64,000 bases of DNA from NCBI GenBank assembly GCA_040506895.1, contig JBEVVY010000001.1, forward strand, positions 496,001-560,000, written 5' to 3'. The notes beneath the pieces are model-generated. The model saw nothing but the letters and a program-made list of their open reading frames with translations. It did no database searches and was not told the DNA's origin. The stretch comes from Sedimenticola_A sp040506895. GTDB taxonomy: Bacteria; Pseudomonadota; Gammaproteobacteria; Chromatiales; Chromatiaceae. Of this stretch, positions 34,474 through 45,000 are shown piece by piece. A program made the position numbers and the translations under genes. How positions within the stretch are numbered: position 1 is the stretch's first letter; the number at the start of each line of letters is the position of its first letter.

Positions 34474-36120
34474 ATGAACAATCTCAACGAGTCGCCAGAG
34501 TGGCAAGCACTGGAGCAGCACTGGATTGATATGGCGCCCCGCCACATGCGGGAGCTTTTCCAGGACGATCCCGATCGTTTCAACAAGATGTCCCTGCAAG
34601 CCTGCGGGATGTTGCTCGATTATTCCAAGAACCTTGCGGTCGCAGAGACGATGCAGCGTCTTCTGAACCTTGCGGAACGTGCCGAGCTGCCTGCCTGGAT
34701 CGGGCGCATGTTCGCGGGGGAGAAGATAAACAACACCGAACATCGGGCCGTGCTGCACACTGCCTTGAGAAACCGCTCGAACAGGCCCGTAGTGGTTGAA
34801 GGTGAGGATGTAATGCCCGCCGTCAACGCCGTGCTGGAGCAGATGGCGCAGTTTACCGCCTCCGTCAGGGATGGCTCGTGGCTGGGTTACACCGGCAAGC
34901 GCATCACCGACGTGGTGAATATCGGTATCGGCGGTTCCAACCTGGGGCCGTTGATGGTGGCAGAAGCGCTGGGGCACTACCAGGACCCTGGACTGAGGGT
35001 CCATTTCGTATCCAACGTGGATGGCACTCACCTGGCGGAGACGCTCAAGCCCCTGGATCCAGAGAGCACACTCTTCATCATCGCCTCGAAGACCTTTACC
35101 ACCCAGGAGACCCTGGCAAATGCACACTCAGCACGCGCCTGGTGCCTGGAAACACTGAAAGACGAAGCGGCTGTTGCCAGGCATTTCGTCGCCGTCTCCA
35201 CCAACGCAGAGAAGGTGGGTGAGTTCGGTATCGATACCGGGAACATGTTCGTATTCTGGGACTGGGTGGGTGGACGCTACTCCCTCTGGTCCAGCATCGG
35301 CCTGCCGATCGCGCTTGCCGTGGGCATGGATCAATTTTACGAGCTGCTGGCCGGTGCCCACGAGATGGATGAACACTTCCGCCAGGCACCACTGGCGGAG
35401 AATATGCCGGTCATCCTCGGGTTGCTCGGTGTCTGGTACCACAACTTTGCCGGGGTGAAGAGCCACGCCATTCTTCCCTACGATCAGTACCTGCGCCATC
35501 TCCCGGCCTACCTGCAGCAGGCAGACATGGAGAGTAACGGCAAGGGTGTCACCCGGGATGGGGATGCCGTTGGCTACACCACCGGGCCGGTGATCTGGGG
35601 TGCCGCGGGCACCGACGGTCAGCACGCCTTCTACCAGTTGATCCACCAGGGCACCCAGACGATCACCTCGGACTTCATTGCGCCGGTGCAGAGTCACAAT
35701 CCACTGGATGATCAGCATCAGAAACTGTTGTCCAATTTCCTGGCCCAGACAGAGGCGCTGATGAAGGGGCGTACCAGGGACGAGGCGAGGGTTGAACTGG
35801 AGGGGCAGGGGCTCTCTGCAGAAGCGGTGGCCGAGCTACTTCCTCACAAGGTGTTTCCCGGAAACCGCCCCACCAACTCGATCTTCATCGACAGGATCAC
35901 TCCGCGCCGCCTTGGTGCCCTGATCGCCCTCTACGAGCACAAGATCTTCGTGCAGGGCGTGATCTGGAAGGTCAACTCCTACGACCAGTGGGGTGTGGAG
36001 CTGGGCAAGCAGCTTGCCGGCGTGATCCTTGACGAACTGGTGGGAGAGTCCCGGCCGGGAGAACATGATGCGTCAACCGAGGGGCTGATCGCCTATTATA
36101 AAAAGAACAGGGATCTCTGA
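34474..36120 (+). CDS. pgi: Glucose-6-phosphate isomerase
   Basis: Pgi interconverts glucose-6-phosphate and fructose-6-phosphate. The 548-residue protein has VNIGIGGSNLGPLM, SKTFTTQETLANA, DWVGGRYSLWSSIGLP (both PGI signature regions) and the C-terminal catalytic helix KVNSYDQWGVELGK. It is placed back to back with glgA, linking gluconeogenic hexose phosphate to glycogen synthesis. Confidence 0.97.
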   Translation: MNNLNESPEWQALEQHWIDMAPRHMRELFQDDPDRFNKMSLQACGMLLDYSKNLAVAETMQRLLNLAERAELPAWIGRMFAGEKINNTEHRAVLHTALRNRSNRPVVVEGEDVMPAVNAVLEQMAQFTASVRDGSWLGYTGKRITDVVNIGIGGSNLGPLMVAEALGHYQDPGLRVHFVSNVDGTHLAETLKPLDPESTLFIIASKTFTTQETLANAHSARAWCLETLKDEAAVARHFVAVSTNAEKVGEFGIDTGNMFVFWDWVGGRYSLWSSIGLPIALAVGMDQFYELLAGAHEMDEHFRQAPLAENMPVILGLLGVWYHNFAGVKSHAILPYDQYLRHLPAYLQQADMESNGKGVTRDGDAVGYTTGPVIWGAAGTDGQHAFYQLIHQGTQTITSDFIAPVQSHNPLDDQHQKLLSNFLAQTEALMKGRTRDEARVELEGQGLSAEAVAELLPHKVFPGNRPTNSIFIDRITPRRLGALIALYEHKIFVQGVIWKVNSYDQWGVELGKQLAGVILDELVGESRPGEHDASTEGLIAYYKKNRDL

Positions 36121-36204
36121 CGCCCCTGGAAAAGGGCATGTCCATATCCATATCCGAAACCGGTCACGGAGGTCCCACAACAGGGAGGGCGATAGCGTAA
36201 CCGG

Positions 36205-38451
36205 ATGGTACTCTCCATTCCCCGGCGTCGTAAGCTCATCGGCATCTCCGGTGGCTTGCTTATCGTGGCCCTCTGCGCCATCTGGCTGCAGTGGGACAAT
36301 CCCGTTGTGCGTACCGTGCGGGACCGACTGGAGACCATCGCCTACGATACACGCCTCGACCTGTTTCCCTTCGGCGGCCAGGAGACACACAAGGGTGTCG
36401 TCATAATCGATATCGATGAGCGACCCCTGAGCAGGGAGGGGCGATGGCCCTGGCCAAGGGAGAAGGTGGCCGACCTGTTGCAGCGGCTGCACCAGCAGGG
36501 TGTTGTGGTCACCGGCATCGACGCGGTTTTTTCGGAACCGGCCCTCAATCCGGCACTGCAGGTCAGGGAGCGTCTCGATCCCGGCCTTTCGGACACCCCG
36601 TTGCTGGCCGAAGCCCTTGAGCGCATTGCCCCGGCCCTGGATGGTGACCTGAAGCTCTCGGCCATTCTGCGGGAATACGATGTCGTTCTGGGGCATCTGT
36701 TTCGTGATGACGGCAGCGCCAGGGGGAAACTGGGACCGCCGCTTGTGATCGAGACGCAGGGGGAGGTCGGGGAGCTGTCCCTGGCCGAGCTTGACAGCTA
36801 CACCGCCAATATTCCCCCGCTTATCGAAGCCGCCACTGTTTCCGGCTTTTTCAACGTGAGCCCGGACAGTGACGGCCAGATCCGGCGTTACAACCTGGTG
36901 ATGCGCAACCAGGGGCAGATCTATCCCTCCCTGGCCCTCGAGATGGTTCGCTTCTACCTGTTGGTGGACAAGGTCGAGCTTGAATCGGCGATGATCGGGG
37001 AAAAACCGGTGATCGAACGCATACTGCTGCCCGGCACATTGGCCATTCCCACCGATGAACAGGGCAGGGTGCTCGTACCCTATCGCTCGCCCGGAAACAG
37101 TTTCGATTATGTATCTGCCACCGATGTGATCCGGGGTGAGGCGGATCCCTCCCTGTTACGCAACAGGATCGCCCTGGTCGGATCCAGTGCCAAGGGTCTG
37201 TTTGACCTGCGCAGCACACCGGTCCATCCCCTGCTACCGGGGGTGGAGGTCCATGCCAATGTCATTGCCGGGATGCTCGACTACGGGGATATCAGCAAAG
37301 GGCTGAAATACCCCTATGCACCCAAGTGGTCCGAAGGTGCGAACTTCTCCATCATCGTCGTGCTGGGAACGCTGCTGGCGGTTCTCATGCCCTTCCTGAG
37401 CGTGATATGGATCCTGGTTGCAAGCCTGCTTTCGGTATTCGGGCTGGCCTGGTTCAACTTCTGGATCTGGTCGGATCTGCACCTGCTGGTGGCTGTCACC
37501 ACCCCGCTGATGATGATTGCACTGCTCACTGTGTTCAACCTGTTCCTCGGTTTCGTCACCGAGACACTCGGGCGCCATCGATTGAAGGATATGTTCGGGC
37601 AGTATGTGCCTCACTCCCTGGTGGAGCGGATGAACCGCAGTCTTGAAGACTTCGGTTTTGAGGGTGATCGTCGGGAGATGACAGTGCTTTTCGCTGATAT
37701 CTGCAACTTCACGGACATGTCCGAAAAGCTGACGCCCCAGCAGCTGACCCGCCTGCTCAATATTTACCTGACGGCGATGACCGAAATCATTTTCAGGCAG
37801 CAGGGAACCGTCGACAAGTATGTTGGCGACATGGTCATGGCGTTCTGGGGAGCACCCCTGAAGGATGATGAGCATGCTGCCCACGCGATAGAAACCGCAC
37901 TGGCCATGCAGGAGGGGTTGAAGGCTGTCAGGCCGAGTCTGGAAGCGGCCGGGCTGCCCCTGTTCGAGATCGGCATAGGGATCAATACCGGTGTCATGAA
38001 TGTCGGCAACATGGGATCGAGTTACCGCAAGGCCTACACGGTGCTGGGAGATGCAGTCAATCTTGGCTCACGTATTGAAGCACTCACCCGTTTCTACGGT
38101 ACCGCAGTGATGGTGGGGGAGCAGACACGCAGGGATCAGGACGGTTTTGTCTTCAGGCAGATCGACCGGGTGAGGGTCAAGGGAAAGCTGGATGCGGTGA
38201 CGATCTATGAGCCGGTCTGCAGACGCCCTGATGTGACCCCTGGGATCGCTGAGGAACTGACACTGCATGAGCAGGCGCTGGAGTTCTATTTTTCCCGCCA
38301 ATGGTCCGCATCGAAAATCCTCTTTGCACAACTTTCCGAAACGCACCCCGAATGCAGGATCTACCGGGTATACCTTGAACGCATCGACCACATGTCCACG
38401 GCTGACCTGCCGGAAGATTGGGATGGTGTGTTTGTCCACAAGGCCAAGTAG
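36205..38451 (+). CDS. CHASE2-domain membrane adenylate/guanylate cyclase (class III)
   Basis: The 748-residue protein has an N-terminal membrane anchor (residues about 11-28), a large extracytoplasmic CHASE2 sensor domain (from GVVIIDIDERPL, with RGEADPSLLRNRIALVGSSAKGLFD before its end), three closely spaced membrane helices (about 385-455), and a class III cyclase catalytic domain. Metal-binding aspartates are seen in LFADICNFTDMS and YVGDMVMAFWG; the transition-state region reads GDAVNLGSRIEALTR. It should make a cyclic nucleotide in response to a periplasmic signal. The next two genes, convergent, are a FecR protein and a TPR/beta-barrel protein, a recurrent trio in proteobacteria. Confidence 0.9.
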   Translation: MVLSIPRRRKLIGISGGLLIVALCAIWLQWDNPVVRTVRDRLETIAYDTRLDLFPFGGQETHKGVVIIDIDERPLSREGRWPWPREKVADLLQRLHQQGVVVTGIDAVFSEPALNPALQVRERLDPGLSDTPLLAEALERIAPALDGDLKLSAILREYDVVLGHLFRDDGSARGKLGPPLVIETQGEVGELSLAELDSYTANIPPLIEAATVSGFFNVSPDSDGQIRRYNLVMRNQGQIYPSLALEMVRFYLLVDKVELESAMIGEKPVIERILLPGTLAIPTDEQGRVLVPYRSPGNSFDYVSATDVIRGEADPSLLRNRIALVGSSAKGLFDLRSTPVHPLLPGVEVHANVIAGMLDYGDISKGLKYPYAPKWSEGANFSIIVVLGTLLAVLMPFLSVIWILVASLLSVFGLAWFNFWIWSDLHLLVAVTTPLMMIALLTVFNLFLGFVTETLGRHRLKDMFGQYVPHSLVERMNRSLEDFGFEGDRREMTVLFADICNFTDMSEKLTPQQLTRLLNIYLTAMTEIIFRQQGTVDKYVGDMVMAFWGAPLKDDEHAAHAIETALAMQEGLKAVRPSLEAAGLPLFEIGIGINTGVMNVGNMGSSYRKAYTVLGDAVNLGSRIEALTRFYGTAVMVGEQTRRDQDGFVFRQIDRVRVKGKLDAVTIYEPVCRRPDVTPGIAEELTLHEQALEFYFSRQWSASKILFAQLSETHPECRIYRVYLERIDHMSTADLPEDWDGVFVHKAK

Positions 38452-38469
38452 AGCCTCCACACCCCGTAT

Positions 38470-39309
38470 TCAATTAGCGAATGGATTTTGAGCGTCGTAG
38501 TTAGGCGTCAGGCCAATGCCGTCGGTCTGATCGGTCGAGCGGTATTCGGGTTCTACATCCGGACCCTCCCATGGAACGCCTGGCAGGCCAGGGTACTGCT
38601 CGGTAACCCTCTGAACTCCTTCGGCGATATTTCCGCTGGTGATGAGATAACTCCATTGCTGTCCTTCGAGCAGCATCGGCAACTGGTCCGGGCCGGGGAC
38701 ATAGAAAAACTCACCTGCCTTGAAAACCTTCTCACCTGCATTGGTCTTTACAATAACGGCACCCTCGGTGACCTGGCCATAGAGACCGCTGTGAATCGGA
38801 TTGCCATTGCTGTCCCGGCATTCACCCTCCCCACAGAGGCGGATGCCCCAGTGGGTGCCTCTCAGTCCAATGGTGGCTACCGCGGTTTTGAGCGAGTAGG
38901 CCTCCTTGTTGCGCTTGCCGATTGCCCCGGTAACGGTGCGCATGGCGCCCTTGATCAGGCTGAAGGTGGCAGACTCGGCACCGGGTTTATCTTTGTCGAA
39001 CCGGTACTCTTCCACCCTGAACTGGCTGTTGGCCTGCAGTTCCAGCAGTCCGCCGTCACTGAACCGGACCTGGCCGTAGGCGTCGTCTCCGGTCGAAAGG
39101 GTGTCCTGCTGGAGTACTGGTGATCTGCGTTTCAGGGGACGCGTCACATTGTCAGGCTGCAGGGCCGCGAAATCGCCGACGCTGCTCAGTACGCGACCGA
39201 TGCTTTCAGATGCTTGGGCTGGCGCGGCAAGCAGCAGCAGGCACAGCAGCGCGCAGGAGCCCGACAACGAAAAGACGCTTTTGTCGAAAGGGTGGATTGT
39301 GGTTCTCAT
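38470..39309 (-). CDS. Exported FecR-domain protein
   Basis: The 279-residue protein has a signal peptide ending near AQASE and a FecR domain: IGRVLSSVGDF, LQQDTLSTGDDAYGQVRFSDGGLLELQANSQFRV, and TAVATIGLRGTHWGI with a following CGEGEC pair that could form a disulfide. It lacks a membrane anchor and is probably periplasmic, unlike the iron-signalling FecR. It follows the TPR/beta-barrel gene on the same strand (11-base gap) and faces the CHASE2 cyclase gene, with 18 bases between the stops. Confidence 0.88.
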   Translation of the reverse strand: MRTTIHPFDKSVFSLSGSCALLCLLLLAAPAQASESIGRVLSSVGDFAALQPDNVTRPLKRRSPVLQQDTLSTGDDAYGQVRFSDGGLLELQANSQFRVEEYRFDKDKPGAESATFSLIKGAMRTVTGAIGKRNKEAYSLKTAVATIGLRGTHWGIRLCGEGECRDSNGNPIHSGLYGQVTEGAVIVKTNAGEKVFKAGEFFYVPGPDQLPMLLEGQQWSYLITSGNIAEGVQRVTEQYPGLPGVPWEGPDVEPEYRSTDQTDGIGLTPNYDAQNPFAN

Positions 39310-39320
39310 CTTACCGCTCC

Positions 39321-40658
39321 CTACCTGAAATCGTAGCGTACCTGCACGCTTGCTTCTGTCCGCTCGAACGCCATCATGCCAAGGTTGGAATCATTCTCCG
39401 ATCTGCGTATTTCCGCCTGCAGGCTCCAGTTCCGGTCCAGGTTCCAGATGCCACCAAGCTGCAGTGCGAAATAGTCGTCATCCCGGATTTCGGTGTAGAA
39501 GGGAAAACTGGAACCGTATTCGCTATGTTCTGCGGTCAGTACGCCGTAAAGCTGGCTATGGGCAGAATAGGCCAGCTGTATGCCTGCCCGCAGGCCGGTG
39601 ATATCGCGGTCAGCGATCGCCATGGCCGTATCACCCCGGTCATCTGCTCTCTCCTCGCCAAAATAGATGGATCCAAAAAGCCTCGGGGAGAGGCTTCCAC
39701 CCAATACATGGCGGAATCCGACTCCGGCGGAAGTGAGCGCCGAGTCTCTCAGTGTCTGGTCGGGATACTCCTGCTCCGTGTACTGGAAGAAGGCATCGAT
39801 CTCGGTGGTTGCGTTGAGCCTGTTGTGCCACTCCAGTCCTCCCGCCAGCAACTGGCGGTTGGTATCGCTGTCCACCTGGTACTCCTGCCCCTTGATGAAG
39901 AGGTCCCAGGTGGTTGAGTCGATGGCGTACTCCAGGTCAGCCCGCAGATAGACTTCGGAACTGTCCAGTTTTCCATCCTCGTAGGCCCGGTGCTTTACAT
40001 GGCCCCCGATTTTGAACAGAGAGGACTGGCCGACCGGATGACGATAACTTCCCCCTGCGCCGAAATTGGAAAAGCCATCCGCATCTTCAAGACTGAAGGA
40101 GGTGACGATCCACGGTAGAAAGCTGCTCTCTGAAGGGCCGGATGTTATGTTGCTGTCGTATCCGAGACCGGCCTGGAGCCATGCCTGGCCACCACTTTTC
40201 AGCCTGTTCTGGCGAATCCTGATGTTCGAAAGCTGCTGTTGCGCATCATTTCGTTCAGATTCGGAAGGTTCCAGATTCAGGACCTGCGCGAATTCCTGTT
40301 GGGCGCGACTGTCATCACCCAGGAGAAGGTAGGCGCGACCGAGTTCCATGCGCGCTGAAATATCCCCCGGTTTCTCCCTCAACAGGCGCTCGAGGGCAAA
40401 AATTCCTTCGCTCAGTTGGCCCGCATTGACAGCTGAAACCGCATAGAGGAAATCGAACCTGGAATCGCCTTCGTATTCATAGAGCATCGAGCTTGCCAGC
40501 TGTAGCGCCTTTTCATACCTGGCGCTCTCAACAAGTTCAGCGAGCCTGGAGAGTGAGTTGTCATCAGCCATTGCTGGCGACACCACTGAGAAACACAGTA
40601 GCAGCGCCGGTGCCCGATATCGCAACAGAGAGTTGATAACCTGTTTATTGTATTTCAT
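39321..40658 (-). CDS. Outer-membrane TPR/beta-barrel protein
   Basis: The 445-residue protein has a signal peptide (ending PAMADD), TPR repeats over residues about 35-150 (PGDISARMELGRAYLLLGDDSRAQQEF) and, from about residue 155 (QAWLQAGLGYDSNIT), alternating amphipathic strands ending in aromatic VQVRYDFR, the usual C-terminal signature of an outer-membrane barrel. The layout resembles DUF560/Slam-type surface assembly proteins and TPR-barrel exporters. It is the first gene of the operon with the FecR protein. Confidence 0.8.
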   Translation of the reverse strand: MKYNKQVINSLLRYRAPALLLCFSVVSPAMADDNSLSRLAELVESARYEKALQLASSMLYEYEGDSRFDFLYAVSAVNAGQLSEGIFALERLLREKPGDISARMELGRAYLLLGDDSRAQQEFAQVLNLEPSESERNDAQQQLSNIRIRQNRLKSGGQAWLQAGLGYDSNITSGPSESSFLPWIVTSFSLEDADGFSNFGAGGSYRHPVGQSSLFKIGGHVKHRAYEDGKLDSSEVYLRADLEYAIDSTTWDLFIKGQEYQVDSDTNRQLLAGGLEWHNRLNATTEIDAFFQYTEQEYPDQTLRDSALTSAGVGFRHVLGGSLSPRLFGSIYFGEERADDRGDTAMAIADRDITGLRAGIQLAYSAHSQLYGVLTAEHSEYGSSFPFYTEIRDDDYFALQLGGIWNLDRNWSLQAEIRRSENDSNLGMMAFERTEASVQVRYDFR

Positions 40659-40857
40659 GAACCTGCTCTTGAGCCGTGACTCCAGCTGGATCTGTCAGTA
40701 CAAGAATAACCGATAAGTACATCAGTCCCCAGTACATGATTTAGAGAATATCAAAGAACGGTGGCGATAGGCGACCACTGTTGCGAGTTAAAAGCTACAA
40801 TAAAGTCAGGACATGGGAATCTGGTTTATTAACGTTTAATGGGCGGATTGCGAGTCC

Positions 40858-41730
40858 ATGGAAAAGAACAGGATTTCTAACACTCTCTGCAGTCCCGGTA
40901 GTTTTTTCAGGCGGACCGTCGCGGACTTCAGACGCAACCAGGGTTTTCTGCTCTCAGGTGCCGTTGCATACCATGTACTCCTTTCGATCGTGCCCCTGAT
41001 GGCCCTGTTGCTCGTCGGCCTTTCGCATTTTATGGAAGAGGGGGCGCTACTGGAGACCGTGCGTGGCAATCTCGCACTGATACTGCCTGCACATGCCGAT
41101 GTGATGACAGAGCAGGTGAAGGCATTTCTCGATAACCGGGGACTAATCGGGTGGGCCGGCATGCTGGTTCTGATTTTCTTTTCCACCCTGGCATTCAATG
41201 TTCTTGAAAGAGCCATGTCGGTTATCTTTTATCACCGGGTTGCGATACACCATCGTCATTTCCTGGTCTCCGTGATGATTCCGTTTCTCTTCATCCTGTT
41301 GCTCGGACTGGGTATCCTGCTGGTGACCTTCATCAGTGGTGCACTGCAGACCCTCGATACGCAGACCATAGCGCTTTTCGGGATCGTGTTTCACCTGACC
41401 GGCACATCCGGCTTTCTTCTCTACCTGTTGGGATTCCTGGGACTGGTGCTGTTGTTGGGCTCTCTCTACCTGGTGATGCCGGTGGGTACCATTGCATGGC
41501 GTCATGCGCTTATCGGTGGACTGGTTGCCGGGGTGCTGTGGGAGATAACACGGCACCTGCTGGTGTGGTATTTCTCAACACTCTCTCTTGTGAACCTGGT
41601 GTATGGATCCTTTGCGACAACCATCGTGGCGTTGCTCAGTTTTGAAGCGGCTGCCCTGATTCTTCTTTTCGGGGCACAGGTGATTGCAGAGTTTGAACGC
41701 TGTGCGGAAGGCGAGGAGTTCGAAACCTGA
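40858..41730 (+). CDS. YihY/BrkB family inner-membrane protein
   Basis: The 290-residue protein has about six membrane segments and the family marks NQGFLLSGAVAYHVLLSIVPLMALLLVG near the start and PVGTIAWRHALIGGLVAGVLWEITRHLLVWYFS later. The family is often called ribonuclease BN or virulence factor BrkB for historical reasons; its real function is unsettled. It stands alone on the plus strand, about 200 bases from the divergent barrel gene. Confidence 0.88.
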   Translation: MEKNRISNTLCSPGSFFRRTVADFRRNQGFLLSGAVAYHVLLSIVPLMALLLVGLSHFMEEGALLETVRGNLALILPAHADVMTEQVKAFLDNRGLIGWAGMLVLIFFSTLAFNVLERAMSVIFYHRVAIHHRHFLVSVMIPFLFILLLGLGILLVTFISGALQTLDTQTIALFGIVFHLTGTSGFLLYLLGFLGLVLLLGSLYLVMPVGTIAWRHALIGGLVAGVLWEITRHLLVWYFSTLSLVNLVYGSFATTIVALLSFEAAALILLFGAQVIAEFERCAEGEEFET

Positions 41731-41744
41731 TTTGCACTCTAATT

Positions 41745-41876
41745 GTGCGCTCGCGGCTGGTTATCTCGCTTCCTCTACTCCTGGCAACAGTTGTTTTCCT
41801 CTCCGGTTGTTATGGAACAGTGATTGCCCTGAATTTGTGCATTGATATGTATCAAGTTCTCATACCGATACACTGA
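41745..41876 (+). CDS. Possible very small lipoprotein
   Basis: A GTG opens 43 codons reading RSRLVISLPLLLATVVFLSGCYG..., that is, a basic start, a hydrophobic stretch and a correct lipobox (LSGC). The rest is only about 20 residues. There is no clear ribosome site, so translation is uncertain. Confidence 0.3.
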   Translation: MRSRLVISLPLLLATVVFLSGCYGTVIALNLCIDMYQVLIPIH

Positions 41877-42094
41877 TACAGAATTAACAGCCCTTTATAA
41901 CCTTATTACTTTCCCTTTAGTTGAAACCCAACTGTCCATGGGTCAGGATTTCGAGACACCAAATTATAAAAACGCATCTCCCGCAGTTGCCCAGGTGACT
42001 GATACAAATAAATACTTAATGGGGTTGCGTAACGGGTTGAGCCGCTGGCCAAGGGTCATGGTTCAGCCTCTCTATGCACAGGCAAGGAGAAGTC
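41877..42094. other. Leader region of the large carboxykinase-like gene
   Basis: With the preceding small frame this makes a 364-base gap after the YihY gene. I see no RNA or terminator. It ends in AAGGAGAAGTC, a strong ribosome site deciding the start at 42095. Confidence 0.45.
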
Positions 42095-45000
42095 ATGGAC
42101 TTCGAACGTTCCCTCGGATTTAAAGCGTTGCCGGGTGACCCGGTGGAAGAGAGCAAAAAACTACAGCTCTATATCAACCTGAAACTCGCATCCTCAGGTC
42201 AACCCACGGTGGCGGGAGAGCATGAGCAGTTTCTCAGCACGGCCCACGATCTGCTCAAGAGTTACCGGGAGAGAAACCGGTTGCTCACCGACTATCTCTG
42301 TCCCGCGGATCAGCGCATACAGGATTTTCTTGTCCGCTATCTGAAAGAGACACCCGGTATCGAGATGCCACGCCTGCCGGCTACGACCTTTGTGCTGGAC
42401 CGTCACGGTGTGGCCAGGGAACTCTCCCTGCCACTGGGCGAGGATGAGTTTCACTCGGATATCGTCGAGAGCTACCGCATCAAACAGGGTGTGCTGCATA
42501 ATCCTGCCAGCGATCGGCGTACCACGAAGGGTTCCTTCCACGTGGCCGAGGGTGGCCTGCCCATCGCCGGTGACAAGAAGGCAATCCCTGTGCGCACCTT
42601 TGCGCTGATGTTGCGTGAGGCGCTCGATCCTCCCTCAGAGCTGCTCCAGCTGCCATTTACCTCGGGCCAGGAGGAGAAGGCGGAGATGTTCGTCTCGCTG
42701 CTGTTACGGCCCACTGTCTGTCCGGAAGTGCCGGGCATGGAGGCTGAGAAGAGCATGGAGATCCGTTTCTTCGCCCCCGGCAACCTGGTGAGTAATCTCG
42801 ACTTCGTGGAGAGTATCTTCGGTAATGGCGGCAACCCCTACCTGCCGGAGTTCGATGCGGGACTCGACGTGGATCACTGGACCGGTACCACCGGCTGCGT
42901 CATCCTGGCACCTCACCTTACGCGCCTGACCAAGAAGAAGGTCGGCTTGCCCCATTGGGACGAAGCGACCGAACGACAGCGCAAAGAGGGTATGTGCTGG
43001 AAAGAGGAGAGCGAACTCTACAACGACGGCCAGGCCTTCAAGATCACCGCCCGTGACGAGAGCGGCGTGATCGTCACCATGCTTGCAGACAATTACTACG
43101 GTTACTGCAAGAAAGAGGTGAAGACGCAGATCGGTTTCTCCGCCAACCTCTTTGGCCTGGCGGAAGAGGAGCACTCGGGTGGTGCGCTGGCGTTTCCACG
43201 GCGTAACCACGGTATCGAGTACGGTGTCGATTCCACCACCCGTGAACCGGGGTACAGCTTCCAGGAGGTGGTGGAGCGTTACGGCGACCTCATGCAACTG
43301 CAGCCGGAAGGGCACGGCATCGACAGGAAGCATCCCGAGGTGATCTACGTACCCCAGGATCTGCGCATGGACCTGGAGGAGCAGTCCATCACCTGGGAGC
43401 GTGACGGCAGAAGCTGCCGTATACGCCTGCAGCCGGGGAAGGTCTATGTCCAGCCCAACGGCTACAAGGTAGAGATGCAGCGCCATCCCCACGCCAACTC
43501 ATGGCGTCTCGTGGGTACGGACCCGGAGGGTACTTTCTGTCACAAACCGAGCACCGTTTCCGGTGGCGGCAAATCGGAGATCTCGAAGTCGATCAACGAT
43601 GCCGTGATCTACGGTCCACTGTTCGTGGACGATCTGCAGGAGGACCTGGACAAGGTACAGGAGATCTTCAATCGCGATTATTCCGTCCGTTTCAAACAGG
43701 GATACGAGGGGGACGACAGGGATCCGACCCGCAAGCCCCTGAGCAGCGAGAGAAGCCTGGGCTCCGTGATCAAATTACTGACACCGTCACCAAGTTACAC
43801 CAAGGAGTACAACGCCTGGCTGCAGGAGATACCGCCCCGCATCCTGGCACTGGTATTCGTTATCAAGCGTTTCTACCGGACTTCCTGGGGAGATGACTGG
43901 AGAAAACTTGTCACCGTGGACGAGATAGACGGTGCTGCCGGCCACGAACTCAAGATGTTCGATCGCGGCATCATCGCATCCTACCTGCGTGTCGGCTTCG
44001 ACCTGGACGCCAAGTGGCGACTGTTCAAGGTGCGACAGGACTTCATCGCAGCGGACAAGGTGCAGATGGAAGATGACATCAGCACCTCGGTGGTGGTGCT
44101 CGGTGGCTGCCTGGAGGGTTGTCCTGCCGGTATGAGTGAAGAGAACAGCGTCAAGCTGGTGAAGAACTGTGAATACCGCCTGTTTCAGCGGCCCGATGAT
44201 GCGATCTATCCGGGCTTCGACAAGCAGACTGAAAAGGATATGTCCCAGCTTGGTAATTTCGTCGCCAACTACGAGCCACTGAAAGGGGAGCGACTCAACG
44301 AGGTGGTTGAGGATGTACTCAGCTTCACCACCTTTACCGACCCGATGCGCGATCTTCTCCAGGGTGTCTACGACGAACAGAAAGGGTACGTCGTCTCCTC
44401 CGCTCACCCCCGCATGGTCGACGGCAAACCGAGTAAAAATCCCCGTTACCTGCAGACCCGGCTCGATCTCACCTACCCGGTACAGGCCTATGTGTCGGAG
44501 ATCGGGGCCCGCTTTCACCGCAAACTGCCGCTGGAGAAGAAACTCTGCCACCCGGTGGATGCAGTACTGACCGGCCGCAGAAACAATCCGCCGGAACCGG
44601 GTATCAGGCCACTGGCGGTCTACAATCCGATCCATTACCAGGAACTGCCAGAGCTTTTCATGGACTTCGTCTGCAGTCTTACCGGCAAGTCGCCCTCCAC
44701 AACCGGAGCGGGGAGTGAAGGGGCGTTGACCAAGGGGCCTTTCAACTCGCTGCGTACCACGGCTGACCTGAACAATGCGCTGGTCTCCTACATTCTTACC
44801 GGTCACCCGGGCTTTTCCAGCTCGGCCGGATTCATCGGCCCGAACTCGCGTGTGGATCACGATATCTCCCTGCTGGTGCCGGAGGTCTGGGCACGGCTCG
44901 GGAAAGAGGAAAGGGATGCCGGCTACATGATCGAGAACGGTTATCTCGAGCAGGTCGAGGATTTCGACTTCGAAGGCAACAAGGTGCTGGCGAGTCGACT

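Noticed and set aside
41842..42123. 93-residue frame before the large carboxykinase-like gene
   Set aside because: It overlaps the real start, has no ribosome site and its sequence shows no protein-like pattern.
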